Positions 34,400 to 42,738 of a DNA stretch of 64,000 nt are shown piece by piece. The DNA comes from a bacterium (lineage in GTDB: Bacteria > Oederibacteriota > CAKKQC01), in contig CAKKQC010000006.1 of NCBI GenBank assembly GCA_919901855.1, positions 279,896 through 343,895 on the forward strand, given 5' to 3'. The position numbers were made by a program, and so were the translations under genes. Each line of letters begins with the position of its first letter. The first letter of the stretch is position 1. The notes under the pieces were generated by a model. That model saw only the letters and a program-made list of their open reading frames with translations, searched no databases and was not told the DNA's origin.

Positions 34400-35458
34400 A
34401 TGGCAAAGAAGACCTCATCCGCGAAGACCCCCTCGTTCAAGGCCGACCGCTACGACGCCGTGCCGAAGGGCTGGTTCCGCCCGTGCGGCCGCTCCGGGCT
34501 CAAGCTCCCGGCGATCAGCCTCGGGTGCTGGCACAACTTCGGCGGGGCCGGCACCGGCGCCTCCGGCATCAAGGCGGAGAAGCCGTTCCACGACCACTGC
34601 CGCGCCATGCTCCGCACGGCCTTCGACCTCGGGATCACGCACTTCGACCTCGCGAACAACTACGGGCCTCCGGCGGGCGCGGCCGAGGAGCGCGTGGGGC
34701 GGATCCTCGCCGACGACTTCCGCGCGCACCGCAACGAGCTCGTGATCTCGTCCAAGGCGGGCTGGGGGATGTGGCCGGGCCCGTACGGCGACCTGGGATC
34801 GCGCAAGTACCTGATCGCGAGCCTCGACGAGTCGCTCAAGCGCCTGCGCGTCGACTACGTCGACATCTTCTACCACCACCGGCCGGACCCCGACACGCCG
34901 ATCGAGGAGACGATGTCCGCGCTGGACACCGCGATCCGGCAGGGCAAGGTCCTGTACGGCGGGATTTCGAGCTACAGCGGCGCCGAGACCCGGAAGGCGG
35001 TCGAGGCGTGCGAGAAGAACGGGTTCTTCAAACCGATCATTCACCAGCCCTCGTACAGCATGCTCGACCGGTGGATCGAGCCGGACCTCCTTCCCGTTAC
35101 GGAAAAGCTCGGGCTGGGCGTGATCGCGTTCTGCCCGCTCGCGCAGGGCAAGCTCACGGGGAAGTACCTCAAGGGCATCCCCAAGGATTCCCGCGCCGCG
35201 TCGGACTCGCCGTTCCTCGGCAAGGACTCGGTGACGGGAAAGGCCATGGAGCAGGTGCGCCGGCTCAACGAAGTCGCGGCCGCGCGCGGCCAGACGCTGG
35301 CGCAGATGGCGCTGGCCTGGGTCGTGCGGACGGGCGCCGCGACCTCCGCGCTCATCGGCGCCAGCCGGCCGGAGCAGATCGTCGAGAACGTACAGGCGCT
35401 GAAGAACGTCAAGTTCAGCGCGGACGAGCTGAAGAAGATCGACGCGATCGTCAGGTAG
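34400..35458 (+). CDS. Aldo/keto reductase, YghZ/MgrA type
   Basis: A 352-residue NADPH-dependent TIM-barrel reductase. It has ISLGCWHNFGG, the catalytic Asp/Tyr segment FDLANNYGPP, the catalytic Lys in ISSKAGWGMWPGPYGDLGSRK, and SSYSGAE. The WGMWPGPYG phrase marks the YghZ (L-glyceraldehyde-3-phosphate reductase) group. It may detoxify methylglyoxal or reduce triose phosphates next to transaldolase. The TAG stop lies inside the second copy of the repeat element. Confidence 0.92.
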   Translation: MAKKTSSAKTPSFKADRYDAVPKGWFRPCGRSGLKLPAISLGCWHNFGGAGTGASGIKAEKPFHDHCRAMLRTAFDLGITHFDLANNYGPPAGAAEERVGRILADDFRAHRNELVISSKAGWGMWPGPYGDLGSRKYLIASLDESLKRLRVDYVDIFYHHRPDPDTPIEETMSALDTAIRQGKVLYGGISSYSGAETRKAVEACEKNGFFKPIIHQPSYSMLDRWIEPDLLPVTEKLGLGVIAFCPLAQGKLTGKYLKGIPKDSRAASDSPFLGKDSVTGKAMEQVRRLNEVAAARGQTLAQMALAWVVRTGAATSALIGASRPEQIVENVQALKNVKFSADELKKIDAIVR

Positions 35459-35507
35459 AGTCCGTTGCCAAAGCGCAACGTCCTCTGCGAGCAGCGGAAT
35501 GATCATC
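35457..35507 (+). repeat. Repeat element copy B
   Basis: This copy aligns ungapped with 3271-3321 (40 of 51 identical). The hairpin core CCGTTGC / GCAACG is kept but the outer stem is degraded. The GAGCAGCGG tail is conserved. Like copy A, it begins inside the TAG stop codon of the preceding gene (35456-35458). Confidence 0.75.
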
Positions 35508-35539
35508 TAACGAGGCCTCGTGGCTCGTAGGGGGGACGC

Positions 35540-36379
35540 GTGAAGCCGAAGTTGGAGAGCTGGATGGAACGGGCCGTGCCCGGACGGGGCGCGGTCATGC
35601 TTTGGCCGGGCCGTCCGCCGGCCTCCGCTCCCGGCAGCGAGTTCCGTCCGTGGCTGGACCCAGTCCTGGTCAAGGGGACACGGCGTCGCGGGCTTGTGGT
35701 CGTCTGCCCGGGCGGCGGCTACGTCGCGCGCGCGAAGCACGAGGGCCGGCCGATCGCGAAGATGTTCAACCGGATGGGTCTCCACGCCGTCGTACTCCAC
35801 TACCGGGTCAAGCCGAACCGGCACCCGGCGCCGCTCATGGATGTCGCGCGCGCCGTGCGGATCGCCCGCCACCGGGCGAAGGCGTGGCACGTGGACCCCA
35901 GGCGCGTGGCGGTATGCGGGTTCTCGGCGGGCGGGCATCTGGCCGGGAGCATCGGCGTGCTCTGGCGGCTGGCCCCGGCCGGTGTCCGTGACGCGATCTC
36001 GCGGCAGTCCTGCCGGCCGGACGCCCTGGTGCTCTGCTACGCCGTGCTCTCTTCCGGGGCCTCCGGTCACCGCGGCAGTTACCTGAACCTGCTGGGTCCG
36101 CGCCCCCCGCGGTCGCTCCTGGCGAGGATGTCCCTGGAGCGCCAGGTTCGCAAGGACACGCCGCCGGCCTTCCTTTGGACCACGGTCGAGGACGCGGCGG
36201 TGCCAATCGAGAACAGCCTGCTGTTCGCCGCGGCCCTGCGTGCCCACGGCGTGCCGTTCGAGATCCACGTGTACCCCAAGGGCCAGCACGGCCTCGGGCT
36301 GGCTCCCGGCGACCCGCACCTGGCCACCTGGCCCAAACTCTGCGCCGGCTTCATGCGCGCGATCGGCTTCATCGACTGA
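35540..36379 (+). CDS. Alpha/beta hydrolase, acetyl-xylan-esterase-like
   Basis: A 279-residue esterase of the BD-FAE/xylan esterase type. It has the oxyanion segment VVCPGGGYVARAKHEG, the nucleophile Ser in GFSAGGHLAGS, the Asp region near DAAVPIENSLLFA, and the catalytic His in YPKGQHGLGL. No signal peptide is seen. It could deacetylate imported oligosaccharides. The start GTG at 35540 follows a purine-rich AGGGGGGACGC, a plausible SD. A CCCCCCGGGGGG palindrome follows the stop. Confidence 0.82.
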   Translation: MKPKLESWMERAVPGRGAVMLWPGRPPASAPGSEFRPWLDPVLVKGTRRRGLVVVCPGGGYVARAKHEGRPIAKMFNRMGLHAVVLHYRVKPNRHPAPLMDVARAVRIARHRAKAWHVDPRRVAVCGFSAGGHLAGSIGVLWRLAPAGVRDAISRQSCRPDALVLCYAVLSSGASGHRGSYLNLLGPRPPRSLLARMSLERQVRKDTPPAFLWTTVEDAAVPIENSLLFAAALRAHGVPFEIHVYPKGQHGLGLAPGDPHLATWPKLCAGFMRAIGFID

Positions 36380-36411
36380 GAGGCCCCCCGGGGGGACTTG
36401 GACTCCGGGTG

Positions 36412-36417
36412 TATGCT
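36412..36417 (+). promoter_or_regulatory. -10 box of the DUF11/PorV operon
   Basis: TATGCT lies 6 bp before the GTG at 36424. No SD and no -35 consensus are visible. The spacing is the same as at other leaderless starts in the window. Confidence 0.45.
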
Positions 36418-36423
36418 GGTGAC

Positions 36424-39393
36424 GTGGAGATAGGTCAGGTCGATCGCGTCCTTCCCGGCCGTGAGAATCGCAATATTGAAAGAACGTCCCTCTCGTTGCT
36501 GGCCGCGGTCTGCATCCTCCTGATCCCGGCTGCCACTCAGGCAGTCACCGCCCTGTCCGTCCAGAAGAATCAGTTCCCGGCGTCCGGATCGATCCTGAAT
36601 GCCGGCGACGCGATCCGGTATCAGATCGTGGTGGCCAATGTCGGGGACGCGACTATCACCGACCTCAGAGTGACCGACACGCTGGCGGCCGAGGTGACCC
36701 AGTTGACGACCGCCCAGGACGACACGCGGTTCACGGTGGCGGTCACGCAGGCGCCCGGCGGCGGCACGCGGTACGTGTGGAGCAACACCGTTGCGCAGGG
36801 CCTGGCTCTTGAGCCGGGGCAGGTCTTCACCTTTACGGTGACTGGAGTCGCCGGAAGCGTATGCACCGCGATCCCGCGCGAGAACACTGCCGTCGCCGAC
36901 GGACGGAGTTGGTCGATTGTGGCGCCGATGGTCGTGAGCCCGGCCGTCTCGTTCACGGGCCAGCCCCACGCGGTCGGCGTCTCGATCGTGAAGAGCCAGC
37001 TCCTGCCGCTGACGGCGACGGTGAGCACGGGCGTGCCCGTCAGGTACCAGATCGTGGTCACGAACACGGGCGCGGCGACGCTGAGCGATCTCATCGTGGT
37101 CGACACGCTCCAGGTCGAACTCGAGGCCGTGACGGCGACGGCGCCCGGGCTGGTGGTCGGCCTGCCGACCAACCTCGCGGGCGGCGGCACGCGTTGGGTG
37201 TGGGGCGGGGCCGGGCTGGCGTTCCTGCCGGGGACAACGATGACGATAACGATCGATGCGAAGACGGGATCCGTCGCCGGGCTGAGAAGCGTGAGCAACA
37301 CGGCTTTCGTGGCGGCGGCTAATGCATGCGGGCTCGTTGCGACCGGGACCTCCTCGCCCGCGACCGGGTTCGACATCGATCCGGCGAATCCCACGGTCGC
37401 GGTCGCCGTGATTCAGACGCCTCCGTCTGGATCGATCCTCCAGTTGGGCGACAAGATCGTCTACACGATCGTCGTGGTCAACACGAGCGGGGCAACGCTG
37501 GACAACATCACCGTGACCGACACGATCGCGGCCGAGGTGACCCTGCAGAGCGCGCAGCAGGATAGCAGCCTCTTCGCTGTTGCCGCCACGAGCGTCGCGA
37601 GTGGCACGCGGTACGAGTGGCGCAACATCATCGCGGGCGGGCTGACCTTCGGGCCGGGGCAGACCTTCAGCTTCACCGTGACCGGGTACGTCGGCCACGT
37701 CTGCTCGTCTACCGTGCGGGACGACTACGCGGTGGCCGAGGGGTCGAGCCTGGGCGTGACGGCGCCGACGGTGGTAAGCCCTCTGGCCCGGCTCCGCTCG
37801 AACCCGCTGGTTCCGGGCGTGACCGTCGTCCACACCGTCTCGCCCGCCTTGCCGCTGAGCGGAGGCCCGGTCAACTACTCGATCATGGTCACGAACACCG
37901 GGGCTGAGACGCTCTCGAACCTGGAGCTGACGGATACGATCCCTCCCGTGGCCCAGTTCACGGCCACGCAGACAGGCGGCGACGTGGTCCCGGTGGTCGC
38001 GGGGAGCCTCTATGACTGGACCCTCGGGGCCCTGGTGCCGGGGGAGACGAGGACATTGTCCATCTCCGGCGTGGCCGGCGACTGCTACACCGGGATCGTG
38101 TCCAGCACCGCGATGCTGACAGGCGACACGCCATGCTCCTACCGGATCACGCAGCTGGCGACCGCATTCTTCCCGCTTCAGGCACCCGCGCCGAACCTGA
38201 CGGTGTGGGCGGACTTCTTCGCGGACGATCCCACGCGGACGCTGCACACGCAACTGCCGCAGATGGGGATGCCAATTTACTGGAAGCTGGTCGTAGCGAA
38301 CACGGGTGGGAAACCTGCTGACGACATCATCATCGTGGATTCCCTGCCCTCGCTTGACGCGTCGATAGACAAGATCGAGATCCCGGCGAACGGAATGCCC
38401 GCGAGTCTGGCGTATCCGACCCCGGTCCTGGCGGACTCGGCGCCAACCTCGACGGTGTTCTTCACCACGACAGGAACGGGCGGCCTCCTCCTCGCCGTGC
38501 TCGGCGGTAGCGGGTTCTCGCTTCAGCCGGGCGAGTCGGTGACGCTGTACATGGACATGACGCTGAAGATCTCAGACGTAGGTTCCAGATACGTGGTCAA
38601 CGCCGTTCAGGCAACAATCACGAACCCGTGCACCGGATCGAGGCTGGCGACTCCTCCCATTCTGACAGTGATCGGCTGGGGCGGGTGTGGGGTCACGGTG
38701 ACAGTCAAGGTCTCCAATACGTCAGGAGAGATCGTGCGGAGGTTCGATCCATTCTGTGTCAGCCGACCGCCGTCCCGCCTGGATTTCGGCTACACGGCAA
38801 CGGGCTCGTGCGCGTCGTGGACCGGGGACCTCACCGAGCCCTTCTCGCCAGACGGAGACTGCCATAATGACCTCCTCAAGTTCGTGTTCCCGGAGCTATT
38901 CATCGTGTTCGGCCAGCCGTTCGACCGCATCTGGTGGGACGGGAAGAACAACCAAGGATACATCGTGCCGAACGGTACGTACACCGTCAACGTGGATTCC
39001 GTTGACATCCAGACGGGGGCGCCCATCATCCTCCAGCGAACCATCGAGGTCCTCGTGGGGCCGAGTCCGCGCGTGGACGGCTGGAAGGTGCCATATGGCA
39101 AGCTCGTCATCGCCCCCAACGTCCTTGACCGCCGGTCGATCCAGCCTAACGTCCAGTTCGGGATGCGGGGGAAGGCGAACGGTACGGTCGAGATCAGGAT
39201 CTGGGACGAAGCCGGATCGCCCGTCCGCACGATCGCGGTCACGCTGGACGGGCAGGGGGCGGGGGTCGTGCTCTTCGATGGCCGGGGCGTCGGGGGGGCG
39301 GTGCTGGGACCCGGTCTCTACTGGGTGACTGCTACCGGTTCGGGCGTATCGGACCGGCAGGGCTTCATGGTCGCAGGGAGGCGTGGGAGATGA
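36424..39393 (+). CDS. Large secreted protein: DUF11-like repeats plus gliding/FlgD-like C-terminal domains
   Basis: A 989-residue protein with a signal peptide (LSLLAAVCILLIPAATQA). It carries about five DUF11-like beta modules starting near residues 41, 184, 323, 463 and 589. Each has a variant of IRYQIVVANVGDATITDL and several have GGTRYVWSN. Then comes a segment with FSPDGDCHNDLLKF, like the calcium-binding SPDGDGxND of gliding-motility (CHU_C-like) domains. The last ~80 residues (NVQFGMRGKANGTVEIRIWD...LYWVTATGSGVSD) resemble a FlgD-Ig domain. It is probably surface-exposed. The stop overlaps a shorter paralogue. Confidence 0.75.
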   Translation: MEIGQVDRVLPGRENRNIERTSLSLLAAVCILLIPAATQAVTALSVQKNQFPASGSILNAGDAIRYQIVVANVGDATITDLRVTDTLAAEVTQLTTAQDDTRFTVAVTQAPGGGTRYVWSNTVAQGLALEPGQVFTFTVTGVAGSVCTAIPRENTAVADGRSWSIVAPMVVSPAVSFTGQPHAVGVSIVKSQLLPLTATVSTGVPVRYQIVVTNTGAATLSDLIVVDTLQVELEAVTATAPGLVVGLPTNLAGGGTRWVWGGAGLAFLPGTTMTITIDAKTGSVAGLRSVSNTAFVAAANACGLVATGTSSPATGFDIDPANPTVAVAVIQTPPSGSILQLGDKIVYTIVVVNTSGATLDNITVTDTIAAEVTLQSAQQDSSLFAVAATSVASGTRYEWRNIIAGGLTFGPGQTFSFTVTGYVGHVCSSTVRDDYAVAEGSSLGVTAPTVVSPLARLRSNPLVPGVTVVHTVSPALPLSGGPVNYSIMVTNTGAETLSNLELTDTIPPVAQFTATQTGGDVVPVVAGSLYDWTLGALVPGETRTLSISGVAGDCYTGIVSSTAMLTGDTPCSYRITQLATAFFPLQAPAPNLTVWADFFADDPTRTLHTQLPQMGMPIYWKLVVANTGGKPADDIIIVDSLPSLDASIDKIEIPANGMPASLAYPTPVLADSAPTSTVFFTTTGTGGLLLAVLGGSGFSLQPGESVTLYMDMTLKISDVGSRYVVNAVQATITNPCTGSRLATPPILTVIGWGGCGVTVTVKVSNTSGEIVRRFDPFCVSRPPSRLDFGYTATGSCASWTGDLTEPFSPDGDCHNDLLKFVFPELFIVFGQPFDRIWWDGKNNQGYIVPNGTYTVNVDSVDIQTGAPIILQRTIEVLVGPSPRVDGWKVPYGKLVIAPNVLDRRSIQPNVQFGMRGKANGTVEIRIWDEAGSPVRTIAVTLDGQGAGVVLFDGRGVGGAVLGPGLYWVTATGSGVSDRQGFMVAGRRGR

Positions 39394-41036
39394 CTGCGAT
39401 GCGCAGATTCCCGATATCCCTGATACAGGTCTTCGTCTTGGCAGGCCTTACCCTTCTGCCGTCTGTTGCCCCGTCTGCTCCGGCCGTTTCCGTGGCGATT
39501 GTTCAGGCTCCGGCGTTCGGCTCGCCGCTGAAGCCGGGTGCCTCGATTCGGTACATGATCGTCGTCGAGAACACGGGCGACGTCCCGATCACGGATCTCA
39601 CCTTGACTGACACGGTGGCGGCCGAGGTCGTTCAGCAGGTCCCGGCACAAGACGATGCGCAGTTCACGCTTGCGGTCACCCAGTTGTCCGCAGGCGGCAC
39701 GCGGTACGTCTGGAGCAACAGCACCCCGGGTGCGCTGACACTGGCACCCGGCCAGTCGTTCACGTTCACGCTCACGGGCTTGAGCGCGACCTTGTGCGAC
39801 TTGTTCACTTGCGTCAATGCCGCCGTCGCGGAAGGTGCAAGCACCGGCACGCCGACGCCGACTGTGACGTCCAACTCGGTGGCCGCCACTTTCTACAATC
39901 CCCCGGACCTGACGATTGTCACTCGCGTCTCGCAAGTGAGCTCGACCCTCTTCTCCACGATCATCCTCGCGAATGTCGGCACGGTGGCCGTCGACGATAT
40001 GAGCATCATGATTCCGCCGATGCTCCACATGAGCATTCCGCCTGGCGGGGCACCTTCGGGAGCGGTCTGGGCGGCGGTCGTGCCCATGACGGTGACAGCC
40101 AACGGAATGGTGTCGGTTGGCGGTCCGGGAATCCTGCTGGAGCCGGGACAATCGGTGACGGTCCTTACGGACATGGCTCTCAGCCCCGATCCAGGAGGAT
40201 GCCTGGGGTCGCCGCCTCCGGGGCCGTGGAGCGGCTACGCCTACCTTGTCGCCAGGAACCCGTGTTCGGGATCCTACCGGGGATACATGCCGCCTCCCGG
40301 TTCCCTCATCCATCCAACCGATTCATGGGATACGGCAGGAACGATGACGGTGACGATTGCAGATGCGAACGGCCATATCGTGAGGCGCCTCGGGCCGGTC
40401 ACGATCCGCTGTGAGCCGGGGGAGATGCAGTTCAGCTACACGGCGGCCGGGACATGCGGAACATGGACGAGCGACCCGTCGGCGCCATTCTCTCCGGACG
40501 GCGACTGTCACAACGATATCCTCAAGGTCGTCTTCCCGGGCTTCCTGCCGAACAACCAGCCGTTCGATGGCCTGTGGTGGGACGGCAGGGATGACTCGGG
40601 CCACTTCGTGCCCAACGGCACCTACACCCTCGCGGAGGAGCCGGCTGGGCTCGCGATCTGGCGGGTCGAGCCCGCCCGGCGATCCGTCGAGGTGGCCATG
40701 GGGGCGGCATACGATGTGGCGCGGTGGCGCGTTCCCTACGGCAAGCTAGTGATCGCGCCGAATTCTATCGACCGAACGGCGGCCGGGCCGCCGATCCAGT
40801 TCGGGATGCGGGGGAAGGCGGGCGGGAGCGTGGACGTCAGGATCTGGAACGAGGCGGGGGAACCCGTGCGCTCGTTCCAGGTCACGCTGGATGGGCAGGG
40901 CGCCGGGGTCGTAACGTTCGACGGCCGGAACGGGGCCGGCAAGGCGCTGGGGCCGGGCTTGTACTGGGTGACGGCGAAGGGATCGGGCGTGGCCGACCGC
41001 AAGGGCTTCATGGTCGCCGGGAGGAGGAGGCAATGA
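39390..41036 (+). CDS. Shorter paralogue of the DUF11/FlgD-like secreted protein
   Basis: A 548-residue protein with a signal peptide (FVLAGLTLLPSVAPSAPA), one clear DUF11-like module (about residues 30-170, including AGGTRYVWSNS), and the same C-terminal pair as its neighbour: FSPDGDCHNDILKVVFPG and QFGMRGKAGGSVDVRIWNEAG...GLYWVTAKGSGVADRKGFMVAG. It looks like a tandem duplicate that has lost or never gained the extra modules. ATGA overlaps occur on both sides, so stoichiometric expression with the PorV-like protein is likely. Confidence 0.75.
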   Translation: MTAMRRFPISLIQVFVLAGLTLLPSVAPSAPAVSVAIVQAPAFGSPLKPGASIRYMIVVENTGDVPITDLTLTDTVAAEVVQQVPAQDDAQFTLAVTQLSAGGTRYVWSNSTPGALTLAPGQSFTFTLTGLSATLCDLFTCVNAAVAEGASTGTPTPTVTSNSVAATFYNPPDLTIVTRVSQVSSTLFSTIILANVGTVAVDDMSIMIPPMLHMSIPPGGAPSGAVWAAVVPMTVTANGMVSVGGPGILLEPGQSVTVLTDMALSPDPGGCLGSPPPGPWSGYAYLVARNPCSGSYRGYMPPPGSLIHPTDSWDTAGTMTVTIADANGHIVRRLGPVTIRCEPGEMQFSYTAAGTCGTWTSDPSAPFSPDGDCHNDILKVVFPGFLPNNQPFDGLWWDGRDDSGHFVPNGTYTLAEEPAGLAIWRVEPARRSVEVAMGAAYDVARWRVPYGKLVIAPNSIDRTAAGPPIQFGMRGKAGGSVDVRIWNEAGEPVRSFQVTLDGQGAGVVTFDGRNGAGKALGPGLYWVTAKGSGVADRKGFMVAGRRRQ

Positions 41037-41938
41037 GATACAGGGCACTGGGAATCATGGTCGCGGGGCTGGCCGCCATGCCGGCGGCCGCGGAGGTGAC
41101 GACGGGGGCGGCCTTTCTCAACCTGCCGCTGAGCGTGCGCCAGACCGGGATGGGCGGCGTGGCGCCAGGGGGGCAGGATGTGATGCGCGCCTGGTCGAAC
41201 CCGGCCATGCTCGCGGGCCAGCGGACGCGGGGGGAACTCGCGATCGACGGGGCCTCCATGTTCGGCGGGCACGAGAGCACGCTGGCGGCGGGCGCGGGAT
41301 GGGTGCCGATATCCCCCTGGACGATCGGCATCTTCGCGTGCGCCTACACGGCCAGCCTCCCTGAGGTCAACGGCGCGGGCGACCGGCTGGACACGAGCCT
41401 CGACCGGAGCCTGACGGCCGGCGGGATCGCGGGCGCTTTCCAGTCCGGCCGGGTGCGGGCCGGCATGCTTCTCAAGGGCATGACGGACCAGGTATTAGCC
41501 GACCGGGCCTCGACGGTCGCCATCGACGTCGGATGGGTGGCGGCGTTGGGGCCGTTCGAGCTGGGTGCCGCCGCCCGGAATCTCGGGTTGAGCCTGGACC
41601 GGGCCACCGGCGCCTATGCCGGCGGCGTCGAGCTTCCGGTCGAGGCGAGAGGCGGGCTGGCATGGCGGGAACCTGACTGGCATCTCACCGTGGTGGCGGA
41701 GTTTGTCCAGATCCGTGGCCGGAGGGCAAGAACTGCAGCGGGTGCCGAATGGATGACGCTCGACCGGTTCGCCCTGCGGACGGGCTTCGAGGACGCCGAA
41801 GACATCACCGGGCGCTTCACGCTCGGACTCTCGGCCTCGTTCAGCGACTTTGGTCTCGACTACGCGATGGCGGCCCACCCCATCGGCCCGTCGCACCGGC
41901 TGAGCCTCACGTACGCGTTCGGGCCTGCCGGCCGGTAA
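41033..41938 (+). CDS. PorV/PorQ-like outer-membrane protein
   Basis: A 301-residue protein with a signal peptide (LGIMVAGLAAMPAAAE). It has the PorV/PorQ family opening: SVRQTGMGGVAPGGQDVMRAWSNPAML, in which early-gene products place the GMGG and NPA motifs in a FadL-like barrel. The rest is beta-strand such as GAFQSGRVRAGMLLKG, ending in LSLTYAFGPAGR. In Bacteroidota, PorV shuttles type IX secretion substrates, so its coupling to two large secreted proteins with C-terminal domains is meaningful. Whether the rest of a type IX system exists is not visible here. Confidence 0.8.
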   Translation: MRYRALGIMVAGLAAMPAAAEVTTGAAFLNLPLSVRQTGMGGVAPGGQDVMRAWSNPAMLAGQRTRGELAIDGASMFGGHESTLAAGAGWVPISPWTIGIFACAYTASLPEVNGAGDRLDTSLDRSLTAGGIAGAFQSGRVRAGMLLKGMTDQVLADRASTVAIDVGWVAALGPFELGAAARNLGLSLDRATGAYAGGVELPVEARGGLAWREPDWHLTVVAEFVQIRGRRARTAAGAEWMTLDRFALRTGFEDAEDITGRFTLGLSASFSDFGLDYAMAAHPIGPSHRLSLTYAFGPAGR

Positions 41939-41944
41939 CCGATT

Positions 41945-42367
41945 TCAATCGAACTTATGGATGGCCAGGAACTCCGCGGGAGATAGGACCGTCACCGGAG
42001 CGCGGGGGAAGTGGCCGGGATCGCGGGAGATGATGCACGGGACCTGGGCGTGCACGGCGGAGTGGAACTGGATGGCGTCCTCGAAGTCGGCGATCCCCGA
42101 GTCGATGGCCTGGGTCAGGATCTGCGACGTCAGATCCACGGGCTTGAAGACGTCGCGGAGGAGTCGCACGGCCTTCTCGGCGGCTGGCCGGCCCCCGTAC
42201 CTGCGAACGATGTAGTAGCAGTTGGTGAAGCTGATCGCCGCGACATGCCCTTCGATCTTGCCGGATTCGGCGAGGGTCCAAATGCGCATTGCGTCGGCGT
42301 AGAAGCTCTTGCGTTCAGCCAGGACATCGAGCAGGACGTTGGTATCGAGCAGGGCTTTCGTCGTCAC
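41945..42367 (-). CDS. VapC-type PIN-domain toxin (second module)
   Basis: A 140-residue PIN protein with ALLDTNVLLDVLAER at the N-terminus, the Glu/Asn-bearing SFTNCYYIVRRY, ADFEDAIQFHSAV and the C-terminal Asp in CIISRDPGHFP. It is a probable Mg2+-dependent RNase toxin. The GTG start overlaps the antitoxin stop. The gene converges with the PorV-like gene, the stops being 6 bp apart. Confidence 0.88.
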   Translation of the reverse strand: MTTKALLDTNVLLDVLAERKSFYADAMRIWTLAESGKIEGHVAAISFTNCYYIVRRYGGRPAAEKAVRLLRDVFKPVDLTSQILTQAIDSGIADFEDAIQFHSAVHAQVPCIISRDPGHFPRAPVTVLSPAEFLAIHKFD

Positions 42368-42615
42368 CGACCGGAGCGTCCGGAGAGGGCTTCCTCGAGC
42401 AGTTCGCGGTCGGTCTTGTTCGACGGCAGTTTGACGAGCCCGGATGCGCGACGCGTGACGGGACCGGGTTGGTCCTTGTCCCGGCGGCCGGTGAGGGTGG
42501 CGCCGAGGAAGCGCGAGAACATCGACGAGAGGGAAGTGCCTTCCTCCTTGGCAAACTTCTTCGCCTCCCTGAGGAGGTCCTTGTCAGCGCTAAGGGTCAG
42601 TTTCGTCGTGCGCAT
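42364..42615 (-). CDS. VapB-type antitoxin (DUF6364-like)
   Basis: An 83-residue protein with an N-terminal ribbon-helix-helix-like stretch: MRTTKLTLSADKDLLREAKK, then AKEEGTSLSSMFSRFL. The C-terminal tail is polar and basic. This matches DUF6364-type antitoxins paired with PIN toxins. The ATG at 42615 has an SD (GGAGGA) just upstream. It should neutralise the downstream VapC and repress the operon through the repeated GTACGTAT sites. Confidence 0.82.
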   Translation of the reverse strand: MRTTKLTLSADKDLLREAKKFAKEEGTSLSSMFSRFLGATLTGRRDKDQPGPVTRRASGLVKLPSNKTDRELLEEALSGRSGR

Positions 42616-42628
42616 GCCGGTTCCTCCG

Positions 42629-42677
42629 ATACGTACTGTCTGATTACGATTATACGTACAGGGAGGCGTCTTGGCAA
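42629..42677 (-). promoter_or_regulatory. Promoter and repeated operator of the second VapBC module
   Basis: On the minus strand: TTGCCA (42677-42672), 17 bp, TATAAT (42654-42649). Two exact GTACGTAT repeats lie at 42659-42652, overlapping the -10, and 42636-42629, spaced 23 bp apart, about two helical turns. Each contains the palindrome TACGTA. This arrangement fits cooperative binding by a ribbon-helix-helix repressor. Confidence 0.78.
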
Positions 42678-42738
42678 CCGTCATCGCGGCCGCGGAGGAC
42701 CCTCATCCGGGTCATCGGGGGCGGACTGGACGAGCAGC

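Noticed and set aside
36384-36395. CCCCCCGGGGGG palindrome as a terminator of the esterase gene
   Set aside because: It has no loop and no T-run, so a stable hairpin would need to sacrifice stem pairs. It is noted but not called.
36424-41036. Repeated segments as a possible CRISPR or tandem DNA repeat array
   Set aside because: They are long in-frame protein modules (DUF11-like) with codon-level divergence, not short direct repeats with spacers.
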